Positions 35,381 to 44,177 are shown, numbered from the stretch's first letter. The stretch is DNA of 64,000 nucleotides from Streptomyces sp. NBC_00620 (GCF_026341825.1 NZ_JAPENY010000001.1:620001-684000), one strand, 5' to 3'. Notes: generated by a model not told the origin, from the sequence alone. Program-made: numbers and translations.

Positions 35381-36145
35381 ATGCGCTTTTACTCTGCTGT
35401 CGCCACCGCGTGCGGCGTCGTTGCTCTGTCCGCCCTCACCGTCCCGGCCGCGCACGCGGACGAGAAGTTCGGCGACACCGAGATCACCGGCGTGGTCGTC
35501 AACGGGGGCGACCCCGTCGTCGTCGGCACCACCGAGAGAACCGTCACCGTCGAGGTCACCGCGACCGACCCGTCCGGCCTCTCGGAGATCAACGCCACGC
35601 TGTACCACGGCGCGTACGGCGCCCAGGACGCCACCGTGCCCTCGGCGGCGGCCTGCGGTCCGACGGCCGACGCCACCACCACCTGCACCCTGACCTTCGT
35701 TCTCAAGCCCGGCACCACGCCGGCCAACGACTCCCTTGCCGGCACCTGGAGTGTCAGCGCCTACGCGGTCTCCGCCGACATCGACGCCCACTTCCTGGAC
35801 AGCGCGGCGACCTTCGCCGTGCAGCGCGACACCCGGGTGACCGCCGACGCCACCCCCGAGCCGGTGAGGTGGGGCAAGGTCCTCACCGTCACGGGCAGCG
35901 TGCAGAACGCCGCCTGGGCGACCGGCACCTATGCCGCCGCCGAGGCCGGCCGGCCCGTGGCCCTGCAGTTCCGCAAGAAGGGCTGCACCGAATACACCAC
36001 CGTCAAGACCGTCCCGACCTCCGCCGACGGCACCGTCTCCACCACCGTTCGGGCATACGCCGACGGCGACTACCGCTGGTCCTACGCCGGCACGGCCACC
36101 ACCGCGGCCGCGGTCTCGGAAGCCGACTACGTCGACGTCGTCTGA
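35381..36145 (+). CDS. Secreted beta-rich protein of unknown function
   Basis: A 254-residue exported protein. Signal peptide FYSAVATACGVVALSALTVPAAHA is cleaved before DEKFGDTEITGVVVNGGDPVVVG. The mature part looks like two Ig-like beta-sandwiches: about 27-150 (TVTVEVTATDPSGLSEINATLY, with a likely Cys pair) and about 155-250 (VRWGKVLTVTGSVQNAAW ... PVALQFRKKGCTEYTTVKTV ... GDYRWSYAGTATTA), the latter like domains in many Streptomyces secreted proteins. No anchor or sorting signal. ATG 35381 follows TTGGGGAA. I do not recognise a specific family name. Confidence 0.75.
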   Translation: MRFYSAVATACGVVALSALTVPAAHADEKFGDTEITGVVVNGGDPVVVGTTERTVTVEVTATDPSGLSEINATLYHGAYGAQDATVPSAAACGPTADATTTCTLTFVLKPGTTPANDSLAGTWSVSAYAVSADIDAHFLDSAATFAVQRDTRVTADATPEPVRWGKVLTVTGSVQNAAWATGTYAAAEAGRPVALQFRKKGCTEYTTVKTVPTSADGTVSTTVRAYADGDYRWSYAGTATTAAAVSEADYVDVV

Positions 36146-36643
36146 CCGTTCCCGTTCCACGAACTGATCGGGCATGAACCCTGGCGGCGGGGCTCATGCC
36201 CAGGCGAACCGTCCCACGGTGCCGGGCGTTCCGGTCCTTGCCCCACACCCGGGGACAGCCGGTCGGGCCCGGAGGCTCCGTTGCCCCTACACATGGCTCC
36301 GGTGAGCACGGGCAGGGCGCGGGGCCGTACGTCGCCGGACCGGGGGCCCCTGGGTGCGTCGCCGGACCGGGACCCCGGCACCCCGGCCCATCACCGGATC
36401 AGAGGTCCCTGCGCCCGGCCGGGGTCCCAGACCCCGCAGCCGGACCGGGGTGCCGGGGCCCCGGAACTGGAAGAGATGCGACCCGCAGCCGCCCACCGGC
36501 GCAAGGGGACGTGCCGGAACGTCCGCCCGCAGCGGCTGGCGCGTCAACACCGCCACCCTCTTGAGCAACCCATTCCGCGCCAGACCGAGGACGGATGCTC
36601 CGGTACGGCCCCGACCCACCCACCCGGCACAAGGCGCCACAAC
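36146..36643. other. 498-base gene-free gap with a terminator and short direct repeats
   Basis: A hairpin GGGCATGA (36170-36177)/TCATGCCC (36194-36201) ends the secreted protein transcript. GCCGGACCGGG occurs three times (36334-36344, 36361-36371, 36439-36449) in a C/G-rich low-complexity stretch. Open frames here have no coding character. I see no RNA gene. Confidence 0.5.
36170..36201 (+). terminator. Hairpin terminator after the secreted protein
   Basis: GGGCATGA and TCATGCCC form an 8-bp stem with a G-rich loop that has its own complementary bases; 25 bases past the stop codon. Confidence 0.55.
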
Positions 36644-37342
36644 TCACCCGATCGCCAGCAAAACCACCAGCAACACAGCCCCGGCAACAGCAGGCCCCAC
36701 CACCTCGTACGCCCACCGCACCGTCACCTCGCCCTGCGCGCTCTCCGCCTTGCCCCGCGTCTCCCGCAGCTCGCGCAGTTCGTCCATGATCCGGTCGGCC
36801 TCCGCACGCACCGGCCCGGCCGGTCGGGATGCCGGACCGCCGGCGCCTCCGCCGAGGCCACCGAAGCCCCCCAGCCCACCACCGCCGCCCCGCCGCTTCC
36901 CGGACGCGTCGGCGGCCTGCCGCGCCTCACGCTGGGCCGCCTTCTTGCGTCCGCGCAAGGACACCGGCACCGCCCACAGCTGGAACTTCCGGCCCGACTG
37001 GTCGACCGCCTCGTTGGAGTAACCGGAGCGCAGCCCGGCGACCTGCCCCCAGGGCAGCACGATGAGGCGGAGCGGGTTGCGGATGGCCAGCCGGTCGGCG
37101 TTGGCGTAGACGGCCGGGCGCAGGGTGAACGCGACGATCAGCGGCACGACGAGGAGCATCGCGGCGAGCGCCAGCCAGGGGGTGCGGTCCTCGCCGGAGA
37201 CCAGCGCGTCGATGCCGAGCCAGCCCACGAGGGCCAGCAGCAGTGCGCCGCCCACCATGCCGGCGGGCGACCGGTAGATCCGGTCCTTCGACTCGGGTCG
37301 CGAGGCGTCCGGCGTGGGTGACTGATGATCCGGGGTCGTCAT
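36644..37342 (-). CDS. PH-domain membrane protein
   Basis: A 232-residue protein. A polar head is followed by two helices (PAGMVGGALLLALVGWLGIDAL and WLALAAMLLVVPLIVAFTL), then a bacterial PH-like domain (RPAVYANADRLAIRNPLRLIVLPWGQVAGLRSGYSNEAVD), the pattern of the YdbS/Bact_PH family in actinobacteria. After a Gly-rich linker there is an acidic helix (RAEADRIMDELRELRETR) and a last membrane helix at the C-terminus. The role is unknown. It is divergent from deoC. Confidence 0.8.
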   Translation of the reverse strand: MTTPDHQSPTPDASRPESKDRIYRSPAGMVGGALLLALVGWLGIDALVSGEDRTPWLALAAMLLVVPLIVAFTLRPAVYANADRLAIRNPLRLIVLPWGQVAGLRSGYSNEAVDQSGRKFQLWAVPVSLRGRKKAAQREARQAADASGKRRGGGGGLGGFGGLGGGAGGPASRPAGPVRAEADRIMDELRELRETRGKAESAQGEVTVRWAYEVVGPAVAGAVLLVVLLAIG

Positions 37343-37458
37343 GGCCCCGATTCTGCCCGACGCCCGGACCGGCGCTCATGCGCGGTGGGCCCCCGCGGGC
37401 CGCCACCCTTGCCGCCTCTCGACGACCACCCGGAGTTACCCGGGAGATGCCTGAGGGG

Positions 37459-37494
37459 TTGTACAGCCGCTACGCGCGTAGATATGCTCGGCTT
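37459..37494 (+). promoter_or_regulatory. deoC promoter with operator, leaderless
   Basis: TTGTAC (-35, 37459-37464), an 18-base spacer and TATGCT (-10, 37483-37488), followed by six bases and the GTG start. The palindrome CTACGCGCGTAG at 37470-37481 sits inside the spacer, an ideal place for a repressor. It is identical to those at the purine nucleoside phosphorylase and adenosine deaminase genes. Confidence 0.75.
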
Positions 37495-38490
37495 GTGACC
37501 ATGCCCACCACTGCACCCTCCCCCACTGCCGAAAGCGTGGGTGGTGCCCCCACAAACGCACTCGGCGCCGTAACCGCGTCCGACAGCACGCTGCGCCGCT
37601 TCCTCCACGGGCTCCCCGGCGTGGACGCGGTAGGCCTGGAGGCGCGCGCCGCCTCGCTAGGCACCCGTTCCATCAAGACCACGGCCAAGGCGTACGCGAT
37701 CGACCTCGCCATCTCGATGGTCGACCTGACGACGCTGGAAGGCGCGGACACCCCGGGCAAGGTCCGGGCGCTCGGCGCCAAGGCGGTCCACCCGGACCCG
37801 ACGGACCGTACGGCACCCGGCACCGCCGCCGTCTGCGTCTACCCCGACATGGTGGCCACCGCCAAGGAAGCCGTCGCGGGCTCCGACGTGAAGGTCGCCT
37901 CCGTCGCGACCGCCTTCCCGGCCGGCCGAGCCGCCCTCGACGTCAAGCTGGCCGATGTGCGGGACGCCATCGCCGCGGGCGCCGACGAGATCGACATGGT
38001 CATCGACCGCGGGGCGTTCCTCGCGGGCAAGTACCTGAAGGTGTACGACGAGATCACCGCCGTGAAGGAGACCTGCGGGACCAGCGCCCGCCTCAAGGTC
38101 ATCTTCGAGACCGGCGAACTGTCGACGTACGACAACATCCGCCGCGCCAGCTGGCTCGGCATGCTCGCCGGCGCCGACTTCATCAAGACCTCCACCGGCA
38201 AGGTGGCCGTGAACGCGACCCCGGCGAACACGCTGCTCATGCTGGAAGCCGTACGAGACTTCCGCGCCCAGACGGGCGTGCAGATCGGCGTGAAGCCCGC
38301 CGGCGGCATCCGCACGACCAAGGACGCCATCAAGTTCCTGGTGCTGGTCAACGAGACCGCGGGCGAGGACTGGCTGGACAACCACTGGTTCCGCTTCGGC
38401 GCGTCCTCGCTCCTGAACGACCTGCTGATGCAGCGTCAGAAGCTGGCCACCGGCCGCTACTCCGGCCCCGACTACGTGACGGTGGACTGA
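37495..38490 (+). CDS. deoC: Deoxyribose-phosphate aldolase
   Basis: Cleaves 2-deoxyribose-5-phosphate to glyceraldehyde-3-phosphate and acetaldehyde, the last step of deoxynucleoside breakdown. A 331-residue product, about 70-80 longer at the N-terminus than E. coli DeoC, as is usual in actinobacteria. Features: CVYPDMVATAKEAV, ADEIDMVIDRGAFLAG, LKVIFETGEL, the Schiff-base lysine in DFIKTSTGK, and GVKPAGGIRTTKDAIKF. The GTG at 37495 is favoured because the -10 lies six bases upstream; an ATG at 37501 is the alternative. Five bases after its stop the aldehyde dehydrogenase gene begins, so they form one operon. Confidence 0.93.
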   Translation: MTMPTTAPSPTAESVGGAPTNALGAVTASDSTLRRFLHGLPGVDAVGLEARAASLGTRSIKTTAKAYAIDLAISMVDLTTLEGADTPGKVRALGAKAVHPDPTDRTAPGTAAVCVYPDMVATAKEAVAGSDVKVASVATAFPAGRAALDVKLADVRDAIAAGADEIDMVIDRGAFLAGKYLKVYDEITAVKETCGTSARLKVIFETGELSTYDNIRRASWLGMLAGADFIKTSTGKVAVNATPANTLLMLEAVRDFRAQTGVQIGVKPAGGIRTTKDAIKFLVLVNETAGEDWLDNHWFRFGASSLLNDLLMQRQKLATGRYSGPDYVTVD

Positions 38491-38495
38491 TCACC

Positions 38496-39932
38496 ATGGC
38501 ATCCGCATTCGAGTACGCACCGGCGCCCGAGTCCCGCTCGGTCGTCGACATCGCACCTTCCTACGGCCTCTTCATCGACGGAGAGTTCACCGAGGCGGCC
38601 GACGGCAAGGTCTTCAAGACGGTCAGCCCGTCCACCGAAGAGGTCCTCTCCGAGATCGCCCAGGCGGGCGAGGCGGACGTCGACCGCGCCGTGAAGGCGG
38701 CCCGCAAGGCCTTCGAGAAGTGGTCGGCCCTGCCCGGCTCCGAGCGCGCCAAGTACCTGTTCCGCATCGCCCGGATCATCCAGGAACGCTCCCGCGAGCT
38801 CGCCGTCCTCGAAACCCTCGACAACGGCAAGCCGATCAAGGAAACGCGCGACGCGGACCTCCCCCTGGTAGCGGCGCACTTCTTCTACTACGCGGGCTGG
38901 GCAGACAAGCTCGACCACGCGGGCTTCGGCGCGAACCCCCGGCCCCTCGGCGTCGCGGGCCAGGTCATCCCCTGGAACTTCCCCCTCCTGATGCTGGCGT
39001 GGAAGATCGCCCCGGCGCTGGCGACCGGCAACACGGTCGTCCTGAAGCCCGCCGAGACGACTCCCCTCTCCGCGCTGTTCTTCGCGGACATCTGCCGCCA
39101 GGCGGGCCTCCCCAAGGGCGTCGTCAACATCCTCCCCGGGTACGGCGACACGGGCGCGGCCCTCGTCGAGCACCCGGACGTGAACAAGGTGGCCTTCACG
39201 GGCTCCACCGCCGTGGGCAAGGCGATCGCCCGCCAGATCGCGGGCACCAACAAGAAGGTCACCCTCGAACTCGGCGGCAAGGGCGCGAACATCGTCTTCG
39301 ACGACGCCCCCATCGACCAGGCCGTAGAGGGCATCGTCAGCGGCATCTTCTTCAACCAGGGCCAGGTCTGCTGCGCGGGCAGCCGACTCCTCGTACAGGA
39401 GTCGATCCAGGACGAGTTGCTGGACTCGCTCAAACGCCGCCTCTCGACGCTCCGCCTCGGCGACCCTCTCGACAAGAACACGGACATCGGCGCGATCAAC
39501 TCCGCCGAGCAGCTGTCCCGCATCACCACGCTCGTCGAGCAGGGCGAGGCCGAGGGCGCCGAGCGCTGGTCCGCCCCCTGCGAACTCCCCTCCTCCGGCT
39601 ACTGGTTCGCCCCGACGCTCTTCACGAACGTCACCCAGGCGCACACCATCGCCCGCGACGAGATCTTCGGCCCGGTCCTGTCCGTCCTCAGCTTCCGCAC
39701 CCCGGACGAGGCGGTCGCCAAGGCCAACAACTCCCAGTACGGCCTCTCCGCCGGCATCTGGACGGAGAAGGGCTCCCGCATCCTCGCGGTCGCGGGCAAG
39801 CTCCGCGCGGGCGTCATCTGGTCCAACACGTTCAACAAGTTCGACCCGACGTCGCCGTTCGGCGGCTACAAGGAGTCGGGCTTCGGCCGCGAGGGCGGCC
39901 GCCACGGCCTGGAGGCGTACCTCGATGTCTGA
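38496..39932 (+). CDS. NAD-dependent aldehyde dehydrogenase
   Basis: Oxidises an aldehyde to the acid using NAD(P). Full-length at 478 residues. PWNFPLLMLAWKIAPALATGNTVVLKPAETTP forms the cofactor pocket, FTGSTAVGKAI the NAD loop, LELGGKGANIVF carries the catalytic Glu, and FFNQGQVCCAGSRLLVQ the catalytic Cys (second Cys). EIFGPVLSVL and FGGYKESGFGREGG complete the fold. Directly downstream of deoC, so the acetaldehyde released by DeoC is a likely substrate; this is inference from position. The next gene begins 8 bases before its stop. Confidence 0.92.
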   Translation: MASAFEYAPAPESRSVVDIAPSYGLFIDGEFTEAADGKVFKTVSPSTEEVLSEIAQAGEADVDRAVKAARKAFEKWSALPGSERAKYLFRIARIIQERSRELAVLETLDNGKPIKETRDADLPLVAAHFFYYAGWADKLDHAGFGANPRPLGVAGQVIPWNFPLLMLAWKIAPALATGNTVVLKPAETTPLSALFFADICRQAGLPKGVVNILPGYGDTGAALVEHPDVNKVAFTGSTAVGKAIARQIAGTNKKVTLELGGKGANIVFDDAPIDQAVEGIVSGIFFNQGQVCCAGSRLLVQESIQDELLDSLKRRLSTLRLGDPLDKNTDIGAINSAEQLSRITTLVEQGEAEGAERWSAPCELPSSGYWFAPTLFTNVTQAHTIARDEIFGPVLSVLSFRTPDEAVAKANNSQYGLSAGIWTEKGSRILAVAGKLRAGVIWSNTFNKFDPTSPFGGYKESGFGREGGRHGLEAYLDV

Positions 39933-40833
39933 GAAGTCGGAGAAGTCCGAGCAGAACCGTCTGAGCGTCTTCAAGACCTACAAGCTGTACGTGGGGGGCA
40001 AGTTCCCCCGCAGCGAGAGCGGCCGGGTGTACGAAGTGACGGACTCGAAGGGCAAGTGGCTGGCCAACGCCCCGCTCTCCTCCCGCAAGGACGCGAGGGA
40101 CGCGGTGGTCGCCGCCCGCAAGGCGTTCGGCGGCTGGTCCGGCGCGACGGCGTACAACCGCGGCCAGGTCCTCTACCGCGTCGCGGAGATGCTGGAGGGC
40201 CGCAAGGACCAGTTCGTACGCGAGGTGGCCGACTCGGAGGGGCTCTCGAAGTCCAAGGCCGCGGCGGTCGTCGACGCGGCCATCGACCGCTGGGTCTGGT
40301 ACGCGGGCTGGACCGACAAGATCGCCCAGGTGATCGGCGGCGCCAACCCGGTGGCGGGCCCGTACTTCAACCTCTCCACCCCGGAGCCCACCGGCGTGGT
40401 CACCGTCCTGGCCCCCCAGGAGTCCTCGTTCCTGGGCCTGGTCTCGGTGATCGCCCCGGTGATCGCGACGGGCAACACGGTAATCGTGATCGCGAGCGAG
40501 AAGTCCCCGCTCCCGGCGCTGTCGCTTGGCGAGGTCCTGGCGACGTCCGACCTGCCCGGCGGCGTCGTCAACGTCCTCTCCGGCAGGACGGCGGAGATCG
40601 CCGCACCGCTCGCCGCACACCAGGACGTCAACGCGATCGACCTCGCGGGCGCGGACGACGTACTCGCGAAGGAGCTGGAGATCGCAGCCGCGGACAACCT
40701 GAAGCGAGTTCTCCGTCCACAGGCTGTGGATTACTCCGAGACGCCCGGCATCGAGCGCCTCACCGCCTTCCTGGAGACGAAGACGGTCTGGCACCCGACG
40801 GGCGCGCTCGGCGCCTCCGGATCGTCGTACTAG
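39925..40833 (+). CDS. Truncated, non-catalytic aldehyde dehydrogenase homologue
   Basis: A 302-residue protein homologous to the N-terminal cofactor-binding part of aldehyde dehydrogenases (YVGGKFPRSESGRVYEV, AARKAFGGWSGATAYNRGQVLYRVAEML, GNTVIVIASEKSPLPAL, LPGGVVNVLSG). It lacks the catalytic domain core and contains no cysteine at all, so it cannot be an active enzyme. It overlaps the active gene by 8 bases and was probably produced by duplication and loss. A structural or regulatory partner role is possible; the arrangement recalls ALDH16 proteins, in which a second aldehyde dehydrogenase module is inactive. It does not look like random decay: reading frame and codon use are intact. Confidence 0.85.
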   Translation: MSEKSEKSEQNRLSVFKTYKLYVGGKFPRSESGRVYEVTDSKGKWLANAPLSSRKDARDAVVAARKAFGGWSGATAYNRGQVLYRVAEMLEGRKDQFVREVADSEGLSKSKAAAVVDAAIDRWVWYAGWTDKIAQVIGGANPVAGPYFNLSTPEPTGVVTVLAPQESSFLGLVSVIAPVIATGNTVIVIASEKSPLPALSLGEVLATSDLPGGVVNVLSGRTAEIAAPLAAHQDVNAIDLAGADDVLAKELEIAAADNLKRVLRPQAVDYSETPGIERLTAFLETKTVWHPTGALGASGSSY

Positions 40834-40920
40834 AAGCGACTAGAAGCGAGGGCGTACGAGGATCTCGGCGCCCTCTGCCGACTCGGGACCCCGATCCGTG
40901 TCCCCGGGGTCCCGTTCACG

Positions 40921-40964
40921 AGAGAGCCGCGCCTCCCCTCCGTCCAGGGGAAGCGCGGCTCTCT
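40921..40964. terminator. Bidirectional hairpin terminator
   Basis: Arms AGAGAGCCGCGCCTCCCCT (40921-40939) and AGGGGAAGCGCGGCTCTCT (40946-40964) with one mismatch, between two convergent genes. Confidence 0.8.
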
Positions 40965-40970
40965 TCTCGT

Positions 40971-41384
40971 TCAGCGCAGCAGCCCTGCCGCCTGCCCGAG
41001 CACCGGGATGCTGCCCACCGACGGCGCCTGCGCCAGCGGCCCCGTCAGTGCCTGCGAGGACAGCGGCTTGAAGTCGGCCAGCTGCGTGGCGACCCCGTTG
41101 TCGAGGGGATCGACCCCGGTGCCCGCCAGCGGGTTGGGCTTGAGCCCCGCGACCGGCCCTGTGACGTACCCGACCGTGCCGGTCAGGGCGCCCAGACCCG
41201 CCTGCGGGTCGATGTTGCCGATCGAGGTGGGCCGGGTGCGCACGACGTCCACGACGGGGTCCGCGTCCGCGACGGCCGGGGCGGCGACGGCCGCACCGGC
41301 AGCAACGACCACGCCGGCCGCGGTGGCGATCCGCGCGGTCCTGCGCGCCATGGTGGTCAGCTGGTCTGCGTGTCGCGCCATCAC
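40971..41384 (-). CDS. Small secreted Ala/Gly/Pro-rich protein
   Basis: A 137-residue protein (GTG 41384; ATG 41381 also possible, AGGAA upstream). A basic N-terminus and a hydrophobic segment (IATAAGVVVAAGAAVAAPAVA) form a signal peptide; the mature part is rich in Pro, Gly, Leu and Val (GLGALTGTVGYVTGPVAGLKPNPLAGTG), with no cysteine or anchor. It resembles a type of small Streptomyces secreted protein of unknown function; the 117-residue product at 47.7 kb is similar in style. No function can be assigned. Confidence 0.65.
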   Translation of the reverse strand: MMARHADQLTTMARRTARIATAAGVVVAAGAAVAAPAVADADPVVDVVRTRPTSIGNIDPQAGLGALTGTVGYVTGPVAGLKPNPLAGTGVDPLDNGVATQLADFKPLSSQALTGPLAQAPSVGSIPVLGQAAGLLR

Positions 41385-41637
41385 ATTTCCTATTCGGAGA
41401 GCAACTTGATTGACACGCAGAGTAGTTGACTCGGGTCCTCTTCCGGGCGGTCCCGGCGGCTGATTCCCCTGTGCGGCCCAACAGGCATATCAGCGCCAAC
41501 CGTGGTCGAGGCCGTCGGCAAGGGCGTGACGGAGCCCTCGCCCCACTGACCGGAACAAGGGTCCCGCGGCAGGGATAATGTCCTGGACGTTGCCGGCAGG
41601 CGGCGAGGCCAGGTCGAGTCAGAGAAGGAACTGAGAA

Positions 41638-42276
41638 TTGGGTTCCCATCCCCCGATACCCACCCGCGTGGTGCTGCTCTGCGGCCCCTCCGGCTCTGGG
41701 AAGTCCCTTCTCGCGGCCGACTCCGGCCTCCCCGTGCTCCGCCTCGACGACTTCTACAAGGAGGGCACGGACCCGACGCTGCCCCAGGTGGAGGGCAGCG
41801 CGGACATCGACTGGGACCATCCGCTGTCCTGGGACGCGGACACCGCGGTCACCGCGATCGAGGAGCTGTGCCGCACGGGTCGTACGACCATCCCCGTGTA
41901 CGACATCGCGCTGAGCGCCCGTACGGGCACGGAGGCGCTGCACATCGAGCGGACTCCGCTGTTCATCGCGGAGGGCATCTTCGCCGCCGAGATCGTCGGG
42001 CGCTGCCGCGAACTGGGTGTGCTGGCGGACGCGTTGTGCCTGTCGCGCGGCCCGGTGACGACGTTCCGCCGCCGCTTCCTGCGGGATCTCAAGGAGGGCC
42101 GCAAGTCGGTCCCGTTCCTGCTGCGCCGCGGCTGGCGCCTGATGCGCGCCGAGCGCTCCATCGTGGCCCGCCAGACCGCCCTTGGCGCGCACCCCTGCGA
42201 CAAGGACGAGGCCCTCGGCCGCCTGACCGCGGCGGCGGCCGGCCGCTGCTCGACGCCGCGCCCGGCAACGGCGTAG
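41638..42276 (+). CDS. udk: Uridine kinase-like protein
   Basis: P-loop nucleoside kinase of 212 residues, predicted to phosphorylate uridine/cytidine. Walker A is GPSGSGKSLL (15-24), followed by LRLDDFYKEG with the nucleoside-binding Asp, DWDHPLSWD and PVYDIALSART, and FIAEGIFAAEI. RGPVTTFRRRFLRDLKEGRKSV is the lid region of this branch. The start is TTG at 41638 with GAAGGA 8 bases before. It fits the nucleoside theme of the window but lacks the CTACGCGCGTAG operator. Confidence 0.85.
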   Translation: MGSHPPIPTRVVLLCGPSGSGKSLLAADSGLPVLRLDDFYKEGTDPTLPQVEGSADIDWDHPLSWDADTAVTAIEELCRTGRTTIPVYDIALSARTGTEALHIERTPLFIAEGIFAAEIVGRCRELGVLADALCLSRGPVTTFRRRFLRDLKEGRKSVPFLLRRGWRLMRAERSIVARQTALGAHPCDKDEALGRLTAAAAGRCSTPRPATA

Positions 42277-42309
42277 CGCCCCGGACGTACGCACACAACG
42301 AAAAGAGGC

Positions 42310-42335
42310 CCAGGCGGACCCCCCAGTCCGCCTGG
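42310..42335 (+). terminator. Hairpin terminator after udk
   Basis: CCAGGCGGAC (42310-42319) pairs with GTCCGCCTGG (42326-42335), followed by ACCTTTCTCGTTT. Confidence 0.8.
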
Positions 42336-42460
42336 ACCTTTCTCGTTTCCCCCGTGCTCCCACGTGGTCCCCCGACCCCGTGGTGGGTCCCCCGACCCGT
42401 TGGTTCCCCCCGGAACCGCTCCCCCGTGTTACCTGTTTCCCTTTACTTCCCCCCAGACCT

Positions 42461-43201
42461 TCAGGCGACAAGCTCCCCGAAGGACTCCTCCTCGTCACGT
42501 CCGAAGCTGAGGACCTCGTCCTCACGCATCCGGCGGAGCGACCGCCAGATGCTCGACTTCACCGTGCCGACACTGATGTCGAGGATCTCCGCGATCTCCG
42601 GGTCCGTGCGGCCCTCGTAGTAACGAAGGACCAGCATGGTGCGCTGGAGTTCGGGCAGCCGGGCGAGCGCCTGCCACAGCACGGCGCGCAGCTCGGTGCC
42701 GCGCATCGCGTCCGTGTCACCGGCGGTCTCCGGCAGTTCCTCGGTCGGGTACTCGTTCAGCTTGCGGCGGCGCCACGCGCTGATGTGCAGATTGGTCATG
42801 GTGCGGCGGAGATAGCCCCCGACCGCGGCCTTGTCGCTGATCCGGTCCCAGGCCTTGTACGTCGAGAACAGCGCGCTCTGCAGCAGGTCCTCGGCCTCGA
42901 AGCGGTCACCGGTCAGGTGGTAGGCGGTTGCGTACAGGGAGGCCCGGCGCTCCTGGACGTAGGCGGTGAACTCCGCCTCCGACACCGAGCGCCGTTCCCC
43001 CGTGCCCTCCCCGTACGCGGCTCCCCCGTGAGCCTGTCCCCCCGCGTCAACCACCGTCATGTACCCGGTGTGCTGACGCCCGGTGCCGCGAGCGCACCCC
43101 CGCCCGCTCACGGCACCGGACTTCTCCGTGTTCCGGGAGACTGTGACGTCGTGCAGACGCGTGACTACTGCGCTAGTGCTGGTGCTGTGCAGCGTGTTCA
43201 T
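42461..43201 (-). CDS. sigQ: ECF-type RNA polymerase sigma factor SigQ
   Basis: SigE-family sigma factor of 246 residues. Region 2 is at about 75-145 (EFTAYVQERRASLYATAYHLTGDRFEAEDLLQSALFSTYKAW), region 4 at about 180-230 (LPELQRTMLVLRYYEGRTDPEIAEILDISVGTVKSSIWRSLRRMR). The N-terminal 55 residues are basic and poorly conserved in appearance, but ATG 43201 has a strong GGGGGGC site. In S. coelicolor, sigQ lies beside afsQ1/Q2, is a target of AfsQ1 and antagonises its effect on antibiotic production. Divergent from afsQ1 with AfsQ1 boxes between. Confidence 0.92.
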   Translation of the reverse strand: MNTLHSTSTSAVVTRLHDVTVSRNTEKSGAVSGRGCARGTGRQHTGYMTVVDAGGQAHGGAAYGEGTGERRSVSEAEFTAYVQERRASLYATAYHLTGDRFEAEDLLQSALFSTYKAWDRISDKAAVGGYLRRTMTNLHISAWRRRKLNEYPTEELPETAGDTDAMRGTELRAVLWQALARLPELQRTMLVLRYYEGRTDPEIAEILDISVGTVKSSIWRSLRRMREDEVLSFGRDEEESFGELVA

Positions 43202-43309
43202 CTCGCGCCCCCCGTCGTGGAATCCCGGTTCTTCGGTTCGTTCCGCCGTGCTGTCTTGCCTTGTGTCGAGAAGCTTGCCCGGGCCACTTCATGGCGGTGT
43301 CCGCCGACT

Positions 43310-43371
43310 GTCACAGACCTGTCACAGGGCCCGCCCGCAGGCACGTCACGGCAGGGTCACAGCGTGATCAC
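43310..43371. promoter_or_regulatory. AfsQ1-binding boxes between sigQ and afsQ1
   Basis: The published AfsQ1 consensus is GTnAC-n6-GTnAC. GTCAC at 43310 and 43321 are separated by six bases. GTCAC at 43345 and 43356 are also separated by six, and a third degenerate ATCAC at 43367 continues the same 11-base period. The boxes lie 110-170 bases upstream of sigQ and 130-190 upstream of afsQ1. Confidence 0.8.
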
Positions 43372-43499
43372 AGAGAAGAGCGGTACGACTACTCGGATGA
43401 CCACTTGGGGGCTCGCGCGGGGCCTCCGCGTGTGCCGGAGATGAGTGGGAGCGCTCCAACGGTCGATACACCACCGTTCGATGGGCCAGAATGACGTCC

Positions 43500-44177
43500 G
43501 TGCCTTCCCTGTTGCTGATCGAAGACGACGACGCCATTCGTACGGCCCTGGAGCTGTCGCTGACGCGCCAGGGGCACCGTGTGGCCACAGCTGCCACCGG
43601 CGAGGACGGTCTGAAGCTGCTGCGTGAGCAGCGGCCCGACCTGATCGTGCTGGACGTCATGCTGCCCGGCATCGACGGATTCGAGGTGTGCCGGCGCATC
43701 CGGCGCACCGACCAGCTGCCGATCATCCTGCTGACCGCGCGCAGCGACGACATCGACGTGGTGGTGGGCCTGGAGTCCGGCGCCGACGACTATGTGGTCA
43801 AGCCTGTGCAGGGGCGGGTGCTCGACGCCCGGATCCGGGCCGTGCTGCGGCGTGGTGAACGCGAGGCGAACGACTCGGCGTCCTTCGGCTCCCTCGTCAT
43901 CGACCGCGCCGCCATGACGGTCACCAAGAACGGCGAGGACCTGCAACTGACGCCCACCGAGCTGCGGTTGCTCCTGGAGCTGAGCCGCAGGCCCGGACAG
44001 GCGCTGTCCCGCCAGCAGTTGCTGCGCCTGGTCTGGGAGCACGACTACCTCGGCGACTCGCGTCTGGTGGACGCCTGTGTGCAGCGGCTGCGCGCGAAGG
44101 TGGAGGACGTACCCTCCTCCCCCACCCTCATCCGCACGGTGCGCGGAGTCGGCTACCGGCTGGACAATCCTCAGTGA
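43500..44177 (+). CDS. afsQ1: Response regulator AfsQ1
   Basis: OmpR-type DNA-binding response regulator of 225 residues. Receiver domain 1-115: acidic pocket EDDD, phosphorylation site LDVMLPGIDG, switch TARSDD, and DDYVVKPV with the conserved Lys. Winged-helix domain about 125-225: LTPTELRLLLELSRRPGQALSR and RLRAKVEDVPSSPTLIRTVRGVGYRLD. Counting from the GTG at 43500 puts the phosphorylated Asp at 52, as reported for AfsQ1; an ATG at 43491 would add three residues. It controls antibiotic biosynthesis and nitrogen genes in S. coelicolor. It overlaps afsQ2 by 4 bases. Confidence 0.95.
   Translation: MPSLLLIEDDDAIRTALELSLTRQGHRVATAATGEDGLKLLREQRPDLIVLDVMLPGIDGFEVCRRIRRTDQLPIILLTARSDDIDVVVGLESGADDYVVKPVQGRVLDARIRAVLRRGEREANDSASFGSLVIDRAAMTVTKNGEDLQLTPTELRLLLELSRRPGQALSRQQLLRLVWEHDYLGDSRLVDACVQRLRAKVEDVPSSPTLIRTVRGVGYRLDNPQ

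Noticed and set aside
36146..36643. Long plus-strand frames such as one covering 36196-37321
   Set aside because: Opposite-strand shadows of the PH-domain gene and low-complexity DNA, with no domain or ribosome site.
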